A stretch of 64,000 bases of DNA, from the NCBI RefSeq assembly GCF_002043005.1, contig NZ_CP020330.1:2684001-2748000 (forward strand). The letters are read 5' to 3'. Source of the DNA: Martelella mediterranea DSM 17316 (GTDB lineage Bacteria > Pseudomonadota > Alphaproteobacteria > Rhizobiales > Rhizobiaceae). Position 1 is the first letter of the stretch. The number at the start of each line of letters is the position of its first letter. The notes under the pieces were generated by a model. The model made no database searches, was not told the origin of the DNA, and was given only the letters and a program-made list of their open reading frames with translations. Position numbers and translations under genes: made by a program. Below are positions 19,995 to 27,513 of the stretch, one piece after another.

Positions 19995-21227
19995 ATGAAA
20001 CATGCAATTCTCACCGCAGCGCTCGCTGCCGGCGTCGCGATGCCGCTTTCCGCCAGCGCGACCGATCTCGAAGTAACCCATTGGTGGACCTCCGGCGGCG
20101 AGGCTGCCGCCGTGAAGGTGCTCGCCGACAATTTCAATGAGACGGGCAATACCTGGGTTGATAGCGCCATCGCCGGTTCCGGCACCACCGCCAACCCGAT
20201 CATCGTCAGTCGTATTCTCGGCGGCAACCCCATGGGCGCGACCCAGATGAACACCGGCCGCGATGCCGAGGAGCTCATCAAGGCTGGCCTGATGCTCGAT
20301 CTGACCGAGCTTGCCGAGAAGGAAGACTGGGCCAGCAAGATCCGCCCCGCCAAGCTTCTCGAAGCCTGCGAATATGATGGCCGCATCTATTGCGTTCCGA
20401 TCAACATCCACTCCTGGCAGTGGATGTGGCTGAACCGGCATGTGTTCGAGGACAATGGCATTCCGGTTCCGACCAACTGGGCCGAACTGGTGGAGGCCGC
20501 GCCGAAACTGGAAGAAGCTGGCGTCATTCCTCTTGCCACCGGCCAGCCCTGGCAGGTCGACGGTATTCGCAACGTGATGCAGGTCGCGATCGGCGGCGTC
20601 GACAATTATCTCGCCGTCAATGGCGACAAGGATCCCGATGCGGTGATGAGCGATGAAAACCGCGCCATCTGGGAAGCCTTCGCACAGGCCCGCACCATGG
20701 TCGACGATGCCTATTCCGGCCGCGACTGGAACGTCGCCACCAATATGGTGATCCAGGGCGATGCCGCGGCACAGATCATGGGCGACTGGGCGCAGGGCGA
20801 GTTCGCCCAGGCCGGCCAGGAAGCCGGCGTCGACTATGATTGCCTGCCCGGCCTCGGCAACAACCCGGTGCTTGATACCGGCGGCGATGCCTTCTACTTC
20901 CCGAAGACGGATGATCCGGAAATCACGGCCGCCCAGCTTGAGCTCGCCTCGATGCTGGTCTCGCCCGAAACCCAGGTCGAGTTCAATCTGGTCAAGGGCT
21001 CGCTGCCGGTGCGCGGCGATGTCGATCTGGAAGCCGCCAATGCCTGCATGAAGAAGGGTATCGAGATTCTCGCCAACCCGGAAAACGTGCTGCCCTCGAC
21101 CGAGCAGTTGCTCGATTCCGATACGCAGGGGCAGATCACCGACCTCGCGCTCGAGTTCTTCTCTTCCGACATGTCGGTGGATGATGCCATGGAGCGGCAG
21201 AAGGAAATCATCGAACAGGCAATGTAA
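19995..21227 (+). CDS. Sugar ABC transporter periplasmic binding protein (CUT1)
   Basis: 410 aa. ATG 19995 follows GGGAGGACAAG, and the N-terminus is a Sec signal peptide, MKHAILTAALAAGVAMPLSA, cleaved near ASA-TDLEV. The mature protein begins LEVTHWWTSGGEAAAVKVLA, characteristic of the glucose/mannose-type binding proteins (GtsA-like), and retains NIHSWQWMWLN and FSGRDWN-like blocks (YSGRDWNVATNMVIQGDAAA). It captures the substrate in the periplasm for the two permeases immediately downstream. The ligand cannot be read from sequence; a glucoside or hexose is the best guess. Confidence 0.93.
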   Translation: MKHAILTAALAAGVAMPLSASATDLEVTHWWTSGGEAAAVKVLADNFNETGNTWVDSAIAGSGTTANPIIVSRILGGNPMGATQMNTGRDAEELIKAGLMLDLTELAEKEDWASKIRPAKLLEACEYDGRIYCVPINIHSWQWMWLNRHVFEDNGIPVPTNWAELVEAAPKLEEAGVIPLATGQPWQVDGIRNVMQVAIGGVDNYLAVNGDKDPDAVMSDENRAIWEAFAQARTMVDDAYSGRDWNVATNMVIQGDAAAQIMGDWAQGEFAQAGQEAGVDYDCLPGLGNNPVLDTGGDAFYFPKTDDPEITAAQLELASMLVSPETQVEFNLVKGSLPVRGDVDLEAANACMKKGIEILANPENVLPSTEQLLDSDTQGQITDLALEFFSSDMSVDDAMERQKEIIEQAM

Positions 21228-21302
21228 TTTGCCCGGTTGAGCGGCGGGGCGGTTGATCCGCTCCGCCTTTCTTTCTGCACCAATCTCGTGAGGGGAGCAG
21301 CA

Positions 21303-22196
21303 ATGGCTGATGTCGCTCGCCGTCCGATGGGTCTGTTCAAGAACCTGAACGCCAAGATCGCGGCCATACCGATGATGCTCACCGCGGTGGTCATCTTCAT
21401 CGGTTGCACCGCCTGGACGGTTATCTATTCATTCACCGATTCAAGGCTTCTGCCGAGCGAGAATTTCGTCGGTTTCGCCCAGTATGATCGCCTGTTCGGC
21501 ACCACGCGCTGGAATGTCGCGATCGGCAATCTGCTGATCTACGGCTGCCTCAGCCTGATCTTCTCTTTCGTCGTGGGCTTCATTCTGGCAACGCTGCTCG
21601 ACCAGAAGATCCGCTTCGAAAACACATTTCGCACCATCTTCCTCTATCCCTTCGCGCTTTCCTTCATCGTGACCGGTCTGGTCTGGCAGTGGATTCTCGA
21701 TCCCGGCCTCGGCCTGCCGAAGTTTCTCGATGAACTCGGGCTTCCCGGCGGCAATCTCGCGCTGCTCGGTAACAAGCACACCGTGATTTACGCGCTCGTG
21801 ATCGCCGGGCTGTGGCAGGGCACGGGCCTCGTCATGGTGCTGATGCTGGCGGGGCTCCGCGGCATTGACACGGAAATCTGGAAGGCCTCGAAGATCGACG
21901 GCATTCCGGCATGGCGCACCTATATCTTCATCGTCATTCCGATGATGCGCGGCGTGTTCGTCACCACGCTGGTGATCGTCGCCTCCGGCATCGTCCGGGT
22001 CTACGACCTTGTCGTGGCCATGACCCAAGGGGGACCCGGCTTCGCCTCCGAAGTGCCGGCGAAATATGTCTACGACCTGATGTTCCAGCGCGGCAATATC
22101 GGGCAGGGACTGGCGGCCTCCACCGTCATGCTGGTCACTGTGTTCATCATCCTCGTGCCTTGGGCATTGATGGAATTCAGAGGCAAGAAGAGGTAG
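21303..22196 (+). CDS. Sugar ABC transporter permease 1 (MalF/UgpA-like)
   Basis: 297 aa from ATG 21303, behind GAGGGGAGCAGCA; a TTG at 21237 would add 22 residues over the intergenic gap. Six hydrophobic helices are visible, starting MMLTAVVIFIGCTAWTVIYS. The EAA loop that docks on the ATPase reads EIWKASKIDGIPAWRTYIFIVIP. The gene is second in the operon, 75 bp after the binding protein and 4 bp before permease 2. Confidence 0.93.
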   Translation: MADVARRPMGLFKNLNAKIAAIPMMLTAVVIFIGCTAWTVIYSFTDSRLLPSENFVGFAQYDRLFGTTRWNVAIGNLLIYGCLSLIFSFVVGFILATLLDQKIRFENTFRTIFLYPFALSFIVTGLVWQWILDPGLGLPKFLDELGLPGGNLALLGNKHTVIYALVIAGLWQGTGLVMVLMLAGLRGIDTEIWKASKIDGIPAWRTYIFIVIPMMRGVFVTTLVIVASGIVRVYDLVVAMTQGGPGFASEVPAKYVYDLMFQRGNIGQGLAASTVMLVTVFIILVPWALMEFRGKKR

Positions 22197-22200
22197 CAAC

Positions 22201-23097
22201 ATGGCTGACATCGCTTTGAACGGACCTGCGGGTCCGCGTCCGAAACGCCGGCTCGCCCCCTCCAGGATCATTCTCTATTCCATCCTGTTCGTGGCCGCAG
22301 TCTATTATCTGATCCCGCTTTACGTGATGATCGTGACCTCGTTGAAGGGCATGCCGGAAATCCGCATGGGCAACATCTTCGCCCCGCCGGTGGAAATCAC
22401 CTTCGAACCCTGGGTCAAGGCCTGGAGCGGGGCCTGTACCGGGCTTTACTGCGAAGGCATCAGCGTCGGTTTCTGGAACTCGGTCAAGATCACCGTTCCC
22501 GGCATCATCATCTCGATCGCGGTTGCCTCGGTCAACGGCTATGCGCTCGCCAACTGGCGCTTCAAGGGCTCGGAATTCTTCTTCACCGTGCTCCTGTTCG
22601 GCGCCTTCATCCCCTATCAGGTGATGCTCTATCCGCTGGTGATCATCCTGCGCGAGCTGCACATGTTCTCGACGCTGCCGGGCATCGTGCTGGTGCATAC
22701 GATTTTCGGCATGCCGATCCTGACGCTTCTGTTCCGCAACTATTTCGCCTCGCTGCCGGAGGAGCTGTTCAAGGCGGCGCGCGTCGATGGCGCGGGGTTC
22801 TGGCAGATCTTCTTCAAGATCATGCTGCCGATGTCGTTGCCGATCTTCGTGGTTGGCATGATCATCCAGACCACCGGCATCTGGAACGACTTCCTGTTCG
22901 GGGTGATCTTCGCAGGCCAGCAGAACTATCCGATGACGGTCCAGCTCAACAACATCGTCAACGCGGTGCAGGGCGTGAAGGAGTACAATGTCAACATGGC
23001 GGCGACCCTTCTGACCGGCCTCGTCCCGCTCGCCGTCTATTTCGTTTCCGGACCGCTGTTCGTGCGCGGCATCGCCGCCGGCGCGGTGAAAGGGTAA
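22201..23097 (+). CDS. Sugar ABC transporter permease 2 (MalG/UgpE-like)
   Basis: 298 aa. The N-terminal helix (IILYSILFVAAVYYLIPLYV) is followed by the typical MalG-type periplasmic loop, five more helices and the EAA loop ELFKAARVDGAGFWQIFFKI. AAGAGGTAGCAAC precedes ATG 22201. Its stop codon is directly followed by the ATG of the ATPase gene, indicating translational coupling. Confidence 0.93.
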   Translation: MADIALNGPAGPRPKRRLAPSRIILYSILFVAAVYYLIPLYVMIVTSLKGMPEIRMGNIFAPPVEITFEPWVKAWSGACTGLYCEGISVGFWNSVKITVPGIIISIAVASVNGYALANWRFKGSEFFFTVLLFGAFIPYQVMLYPLVIILRELHMFSTLPGIVLVHTIFGMPILTLLFRNYFASLPEELFKAARVDGAGFWQIFFKIMLPMSLPIFVVGMIIQTTGIWNDFLFGVIFAGQQNYPMTVQLNNIVNAVQGVKEYNVNMAATLLTGLVPLAVYFVSGPLFVRGIAAGAVKG

Positions 23098-24195
23098 ATG
23101 ATGAATACCAGTGTTTCCATCAAGGACCTCTCGCTCTCCTTCGGGGCGATCGACGTCCTCAAGAACCTCGATCTCGATATCCATGACGGCGAGTTCCTCG
23201 TGCTGCTCGGCTCGTCCGGCTGCGGCAAGTCCACGCTTTTGAACTGCATCGCGGGACTGCTGGACGTGACCGGCGGGCAGATATTCATCAAGGACAAGAA
23301 CGTCACCTGGCTGGAGCCGAAGGATCGCGGCATCGGCATGGTGTTCCAGTCCTATGCGCTCTATCCGCAGATGACGGTGGAGAAGAACCTGTCCTTCGGC
23401 CTTCAGGTCGCCAAGGTGCCGAAGGCGGAGATCGACAAGCGCGTCAAGCGCGCCTCCGAAATCCTGCAGATCGAGCCGCTCCTGAAACGCAAGCCTGCCG
23501 AGCTTTCTGGCGGGCAGCGCCAGCGCGTCGCGATCGGTCGCGCGCTGGTGCGCGATGTCGACGTGTTCCTGTTCGACGAGCCCTTGTCGAACCTCGACGC
23601 CAAGCTCAGGTCGGAGTTGAGGGTTGAGATCAAGCGGCTGCACCAGTCGCTTGAAAACACGATGGTTTACGTGACCCATGACCAGATCGAGGCGATGACG
23701 CTGGCCGACCGGATCGCGATCATGCGCGGCGGCGTGATCCAGCAGCTCGACGAGCCGACCACGATCTATAACCGCCCGGTCAATCGCTATGTCGCCGGCT
23801 TCATCGGCTCGCCGCCGATGAACTTCATGGATGGCGAATTGCGCCACGAGAACGGCAAGCCGGTGTTCCGCACCAATGATGTCGACTTCTCGCTCGAAGG
23901 CTATGATGCCAATGGCGAACTGCCGGAAACCGACAAGGTGACGCTCGGCGTCAGGCCGGAGCATATCGTCATCGACAAGGCGCTGTCGGAAGAAAACCTC
24001 GAAGTGCATGAGGCGACGGTCGACCTCGAGGAGCCGATGGGCGCCGACAGCCTGCTATGGCTGAAATATGCCGGTCATCTGATGACCGTCAGGGTGAACG
24101 GCAATGTCCGCTACAAGGTCGGCCAGAAGATCCGCTTCGCCTTTGATATTCCGCTTGCCTCGGTCTTCGATGCGAAGACCGAACTGCGGCTTTGA
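23098..24195 (+). CDS. Sugar ABC transporter ATPase (MalK/UgpC family)
   Basis: 365 aa. Walker A GSSGCGKST is at residues ~38-46, Q-loop VFQSYALYPQMTV, ABC signature LSGGQRQRVAIGRALVR, Walker B VFLFDEPLSNLDAKLR and H-loop THDQIEAM. The C-terminal ~110 residues are the TOBE regulatory domain typical of MalK-type CUT1 ATPases (GVRPEHIVID). It powers the two upstream permeases. Start and preceding stop are contiguous (TAA-ATG). Confidence 0.95.
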   Translation: MMNTSVSIKDLSLSFGAIDVLKNLDLDIHDGEFLVLLGSSGCGKSTLLNCIAGLLDVTGGQIFIKDKNVTWLEPKDRGIGMVFQSYALYPQMTVEKNLSFGLQVAKVPKAEIDKRVKRASEILQIEPLLKRKPAELSGGQRQRVAIGRALVRDVDVFLFDEPLSNLDAKLRSELRVEIKRLHQSLENTMVYVTHDQIEAMTLADRIAIMRGGVIQQLDEPTTIYNRPVNRYVAGFIGSPPMNFMDGELRHENGKPVFRTNDVDFSLEGYDANGELPETDKVTLGVRPEHIVIDKALSEENLEVHEATVDLEEPMGADSLLWLKYAGHLMTVRVNGNVRYKVGQKIRFAFDIPLASVFDAKTELRL

Positions 24196-24275
24196 AGCAA
24201 GGCCGCGCTCCCGCGCGGCATGAATAACAGACAGGGCATGCCGGCCGGATCGATGGCGGCAGCCGGAGGAAACAG

Positions 24276-25037
24276 ATGACAAAACTAGGATTCCAGCTTT
24301 ACAGCGCGCGCAACTACCAGCCGTTTTCTACCATCTTCAAGAAACTCGCGGCAGCGGGCTACAGCGAAGTGGAAGGCTACGGCGCGCTTTACGACGATCT
24401 CGACCAGGCGGCGCTCGACCGGCTTTCTACCGATCTGGCGACGATCGGGCTTGCCATGCCGACCGGTCACTTCAGCCTCAACATGCTTGAAAACGAGCCC
24501 GAACGCGTGCTCGAGATCACATCGGCGCTGAAGATGGACAGCGTGTTCTGCCCCTTCCTGATGCCGGATGACCGCCCGACGACGGCCGAGGGCTGGCGCG
24601 ATTTCGGGGCCCGGCTGGAGAAGGCCGGCGCGCTCATGCGCGATGCCGGCCTCGTGTTCGGCTGGCATAACCACGATTTCGAATTTGCAGCCCTTGAAGA
24701 TGGCAGCGTGCCGATGACGCATTTGATGGAGGGCGGGCCTACGCTGGCCTGGGAGGCCGATATCGCCTGGATCATCCGCGGCGGCGCAGATCCGCGCCAC
24801 TGGATCGAGACCTACAGCGATCGTATCAGCGCCGTCCATGTCAAGGATATCGCGGAACCGGGCGAAAACGAGGATGAGGATGGCTGGGCCGATGTCGGCC
24901 ATGGCACGGTCGACTGGAAGGGGCTGATGGGCGTCCTGAAGCCGCTGCCGATCCGCCACTACATCGTCGAGCACGACAATCCGAACGATATCGATCGCCT
25001 GATCGAGCGGTCCATCGCATCTTTCCAGTCTTTCTGA
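24276..25037 (+). CDS. Sugar phosphate isomerase/epimerase-type TIM barrel protein
   Basis: 253 aa with the xylose-isomerase-like TIM barrel (AP endonuclease 2 fold): GFQLYSARNY at the first strand, FGWHNHDFEF, WEADIAW, ISAVHVKDIA and IVEHDNPNDI supply the metal-binding Glu, Asp and His residues. Members isomerise or epimerise ketoses, or process 3-keto sugars. GCCGGAGGAAACAG precedes ATG 24276. Position between a sugar ATPase and a Gfo/Idh/MocA dehydrogenase places it in catabolism of the imported sugar. Confidence 0.88.
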   Translation: MTKLGFQLYSARNYQPFSTIFKKLAAAGYSEVEGYGALYDDLDQAALDRLSTDLATIGLAMPTGHFSLNMLENEPERVLEITSALKMDSVFCPFLMPDDRPTTAEGWRDFGARLEKAGALMRDAGLVFGWHNHDFEFAALEDGSVPMTHLMEGGPTLAWEADIAWIIRGGADPRHWIETYSDRISAVHVKDIAEPGENEDEDGWADVGHGTVDWKGLMGVLKPLPIRHYIVEHDNPNDIDRLIERSIASFQSF

Positions 25038-25048
25038 ACGAGGCTTTC

Positions 25049-26170
25049 ATGACCAGGGAACTTGGTGTCGGCATCCTCGGATGCGGCAATATTTCCGCGA
25101 CCTATTTTTCTCTCGCGCCGCTGTTTCGCGGCCTCAAGGTGCTCGCCTGCGCCGACATCAATCCGGCGGCGGCCACCGCGCGCGCGGAGCAATACGGCGT
25201 GACGGCACAGAGCGTCGACGAACTGCTCCAGAACGATGAGCTTGACGTGATCGTCAACCTCACCATTCCGGGCGCGCATTACGAAATGTCGAAGCGGATT
25301 CTCGAGGCCGGCAAGCATGTCTATTCGGAAAAGCCGCTGGTGCTTTCCGTCGACGAGGGCAAGGAACTCGGCCGCATCGCCGCCGAAAAGAGGCTTTCGG
25401 TCGGCTGCGCGCCGGATACGTTTCTGGGCGGCGCCCACCAGCGCGCCCGCAAATATATCGATGAGGGCGGGATCGGGCGGGTCACCTCCGGCACCTGCCA
25501 CGTGATGAGCCCGGGCATGGAGATGTGGCATCCCAATCCGGATTTCTTCTTCTTGCCCGGCGGCGGCCCCGTGCTCGATCTTGGCCCCTATTACATCGCC
25601 AACCTGATCAACCTGATCGGTCCGGTGAAACAGGTGGCGGCGCTGACCTCGATGGCGAACGAGACCCGCACCATCACCTCCGAACCGCGCCGCGGCGAGA
25701 TCATTCCGGTGAAGACCCCGACCAATATCCATGCGCTGCTGGAGTTTCAAAGCGGGGCGACCATTTCTCTTTCCGCAAGCTGGGATGTGTGGGCGCACCG
25801 TCATTCCAACATGGAGCTTTACGGAACCGAGGGAACGCTGTTCGTGCCGGATCCCAATTTCTTCGGCGGCAAGGTCGAGGCGGCGGGCCGCGACGGCAAG
25901 ACATCCGAGCTCGACAGCCAGGATCACCCCTTCGGCAAGCCCAATCAGGGCGAGCGCGCCAATTACCGCACGGCGGGCCTTGCCGATATGGCGGTGGCGC
26001 TGATCGAAGGTCGCGATGCCCGCTGCTCGCTCGCTCGTGCGCTGCACGGCGTCGACGTCATGGCCGCGATCCTGAAATCCGGGGAGACCGGCGCCTTCGT
26101 CCCGCTGTCGACGACCTGCTCCCAGCCGGCGGCGCTGGATGCGGAGGCGGCCAGGGCGCTGTTGCGGTAG
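25049..26170 (+). CDS. Gfo/Idh/MocA family oxidoreductase of the sugar operon
   Basis: 373 aa. Rossmann start VGILGCGNISATYFSLAPLF, the family lysine motif HVYSEKPLVLSVDEG near residue 95, and a C-terminal domain with GGGPVLDLGPYYIANLINLI. Only 11 bp after the TIM-barrel gene, so it is the last gene of the operon. Such enzymes oxidise sugars at C1 or C3 with NAD(P)+. Pairing with the isomerase fits a 3-keto-glycoside or aldose-oxidation route (inference). The stop codon at 26170 lies only 18 bp from the IS110 insertion. Confidence 0.9.
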   Translation: MTRELGVGILGCGNISATYFSLAPLFRGLKVLACADINPAAATARAEQYGVTAQSVDELLQNDELDVIVNLTIPGAHYEMSKRILEAGKHVYSEKPLVLSVDEGKELGRIAAEKRLSVGCAPDTFLGGAHQRARKYIDEGGIGRVTSGTCHVMSPGMEMWHPNPDFFFLPGGGPVLDLGPYYIANLINLIGPVKQVAALTSMANETRTITSEPRRGEIIPVKTPTNIHALLEFQSGATISLSASWDVWAHRHSNMELYGTEGTLFVPDPNFFGGKVEAAGRDGKTSELDSQDHPFGKPNQGERANYRTAGLADMAVALIEGRDARCSLARALHGVDVMAAILKSGETGAFVPLSTTCSQPAALDAEAARALLR

Positions 26171-26189
26171 TTCCCCTAGTCATGCGTCA

Positions 26190-27125
26190 TCAACTCTGTT
26201 GGATGACTTTCTCTGTGAACCTTGCATTGAGGGTCACGACGATTTTTCGCATGACTGCTGCGATCGCGACGATTGGCTTTTTGCCGGCTTCGACAAGGCG
26301 CTTGTAGAAGGCGGCGAACTCGCCCCTTCCGCGGGCGGCCTGCATGGCCGGCATGAACAGGATGGTGCGCATGACGGGTCTGCCGCCGCGCATTCTCCGG
26401 TAACCGATCTTGTTGCCGCTCTCGTTTGGGTGCGGCGCCAGGCCGGCCAGCGCCGCCGCCTTTTTTCGATCCAGCGTCCCGAGTTCGGGCATTGTGGCGA
26501 TCAGGGCGGCGGCGGTTGTCTCCGCGATGCCGGTCATCGCCATTGCGATGCTGGCCCTGGCTGCAAAGGCTTCGCTGCGCATGAGCATGCGGATTTCCTT
26601 GTCGAGCAGCGCGATCTGGCGATTGATGGCAGCGAGCATGGCCTTGAAGGTGACGGCAAGTTCACGTCCGCCCGGCGCCATGGCGCGGTTTTGCTCGGCG
26701 ACCCTGATGGCGACCAGATCGGCGCGGCGGCGCACAAGGGCCTTGAGCCTTGCCTCTTCAGGGTTTTCAGCCTGCCACAGGGACAGGCTTGCCCAGCGTT
26801 CCATGCCATAGGCGACCATTTCCCGGGCATCGATCGCATCGCTCTTGCCGACCCGTCCACGCGAACGAATGAAGGCCTTGAGCCTGCGCGTATCGGCCCG
26901 GTGGACGGCAAGGCCGCGCCGCAGGCACTCTTCGATCAGGACGGTTTCATACCCGCCGGTGGGTTCGCAGATGACCAGATCTGCCTCGCAGTTTCGCAGG
27001 AAGCGACGAATATCCCTGCTGCGATTGGCGATGACGGTGGCCGGACCGCCGCAGGAAACGGCGATCGTGTCCTTTGCAACGTCGCAACCAAGACAGATGT
27101 GCGGAGGGTGATGCAAAACGACCAT
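26190..27125 (-). CDS. IS110 family transposase (bridge-RNA-guided recombinase)
   Basis: 311 aa. The N-terminal RuvC-like domain keeps the DEDD set: Asp15 (CDVAKDT), Glu54 (CEPTGGYE), Asp96 and Asp99 (KSDAIDAREM). A central coiled coil is predicted near residues 120-185. The C-terminal Tnp domain contains Gly-Leu-Ala-Pro followed by NESGNKIGYRRMRGG, with Ser236 the expected catalytic serine. All catalytic residues and an uninterrupted frame suggest an active enzyme. ATG 27125 follows AAAGGATAGCATCGCC. IS110 recombinases use a bridge RNA made from the element's non-coding end to select donor and target. Confidence 0.95.
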   Translation of the reverse strand: MVVLHHPPHICLGCDVAKDTIAVSCGGPATVIANRSRDIRRFLRNCEADLVICEPTGGYETVLIEECLRRGLAVHRADTRRLKAFIRSRGRVGKSDAIDAREMVAYGMERWASLSLWQAENPEEARLKALVRRRADLVAIRVAEQNRAMAPGGRELAVTFKAMLAAINRQIALLDKEIRMLMRSEAFAARASIAMAMTGIAETTAAALIATMPELGTLDRKKAAALAGLAPHPNESGNKIGYRRMRGGRPVMRTILFMPAMQAARGRGEFAAFYKRLVEAGKKPIVAIAAVMRKIVVTLNARFTEKVIQQS

Positions 27126-27149
27126 GGCGATGCTATCCTTTCAAGGCAT

Positions 27150-27202
27150 GCTTGGGATTGTTTGCGGGCGTGGCAATCAGCGGCCCAATCAACTCTTCAA
27201 GC
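27150..27202 (-). other. Bridge RNA donor-binding loop
   Basis: Left donor guide AGAGTTGAT (27196-27188) is identical to the element's right terminus plus core (complement of 26197-26189). Right donor guide CAAACAAT (27164-27157) is the reverse complement of ATTGTTTG, the core plus left terminus (27339-27332). They are separated by a GGGC/GCCC stem (27186-27183 with 27169-27166). Confidence 0.82.
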
Positions 27203-27212
27203 GGTTGCTCGG

Positions 27213-27274
27213 TGCAACAGTGACCTTGATGACAGCGGGTGTTCCACCCAATGCTCGGACGGTCGGCTGTTGCA
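27213..27274 (-). other. Bridge RNA target-binding loop
   Basis: Inside the outer stem and an inner GACC/GGTC stem (27264-27261 with 27225-27222), the left guide GTCCGAGCAT (27260-27251) faces the right guide GTCAT (27233-27229), separated by hairpin GGGTG-GAA-CACCC (27249-27237). The left guide equals 9 of 10 bases of the occupied target GCCCGAGCAT, the exception being a U-G wobble. The right guide is the complement of ATGAC on the other flank. Both include the AT core. Confidence 0.82.
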
Positions 27275-27313
27275 GCAGCTGCGGGCAAGCCAACGGCCCG
27301 CAGCTGCATCACA

Positions 27314-27338
27314 ACAATAGCGCAGATCCGACAAACAA
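27314..27338 (-). promoter_or_regulatory. Circle-junction promoter for the bridge RNA
   Basis: A -10 like TATTGT lies at 27319-27314. When the two IS ends are joined through the AT core, the right end TTG plus AT plus the first T of the left end makes TTGATT exactly 17 nt upstream. Transcription would start near 27307, the base of the 5' stem-loop. In the integrated form the -35 is broken. Confidence 0.6.
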
Positions 27339-27417
27339 TGCTCGGGCTTGACCCGAGGATCCAGGCCACACGGAGAGCGTCGCCTGGACCCTCGGGTCAA
27401 CCCCGAGGGTGACACGG
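27338..27417. repeat. Paired-hairpin palindromic repeat, copy R3, split by the IS110 element
   Basis: Arms CTCGGGCTTGACCCGAG (27341-27357) and CCCTCGGGTCAACCCCGAGGG (27390-27410) share the GGATCCAGGCCACACGG spacer start with copy R1. The outer edge of the first arm (GTC and CAT-side bases) is found across the insertion at 26181-26190. Confidence 0.85.
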
Positions 27418-27445
27418 AGAGCGGGGTGGGATATTCCAAAATCAG

Positions 27446-27472
27446 AGGCGGCGGCGTTCTGCCGCCTTTTTC
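27446..27472 (+). terminator. Rho-independent terminator, probably of the sugar operon
   Basis: AGGCGGC pairs with GCCGCCT around an 8-nt loop and runs into TTTTTC. It lies upstream of the aldo/keto reductase gene and reads rightward. The nearest rightward gene ending before it is the sugar-operon oxidoreductase at 26170, now separated from it by the IS. Confidence 0.75.
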
Positions 27473-27513
27473 ATGGTCGGGCCGTCCCGGCCCTCTTCAG
27501 GCAGGAGGATATG

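Larger units (their letters stand above)
27140..27309 (-). ncRNA. Predicted IS110 bridge RNA
   Basis: About 170 nt upstream of the transposase, read on the minus strand. A 5' stem-loop has a perfect 12-bp stem (27307-27296 with 27286-27275, loop 9 nt). It stacks on the target-binding loop (outer stem TGCAACAG 27274-27267 with CTGTTGCA 27220-27213) and is followed by the donor-binding loop (stem GCTTG 27202-27198 with CAAGC 27154-27150). Guide segments in both loops match the expected DNA. Size and order match published IS110 bridge RNAs. Exact ends are estimated. Confidence 0.85.
26189..27339 (-). mobile_element. IS110-family insertion sequence with AT core
   Basis: The element runs, in transposase orientation, from just after AT (27339-27338) to AT (26190-26189); about 1149 bp with one core copy. 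It encodes one 311-aa transposase, has ~212 bp of non-coding DNA at its 5' end and almost none at its 3' end (the stop codon overlaps the core). That layout is the IS110 group, not IS1111. No terminal inverted repeats or longer target duplication are seen, as expected for the family. Removing it restores CATGCGTCATGCTCGGG, a normal palindromic repeat arm, so it inserted into a repeat. Confidence 0.88.

Noticed and set aside
26189..27339. IS1111 subgroup assignment
   Set aside because: IS1111 elements have their long non-coding end after the transposase and short inverted repeats; this one has the long non-coding end before it and no terminal repeats.
26182..27341. Reading the IS boundaries at a shared GCAT (ATGC) repeat
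   Set aside because: That reading leaves the donor guide unexplained. The AT-core reading is supported by both donor guides and both target guides, and it restores the repeat arm GTCATGCTCGG seen at 63511.
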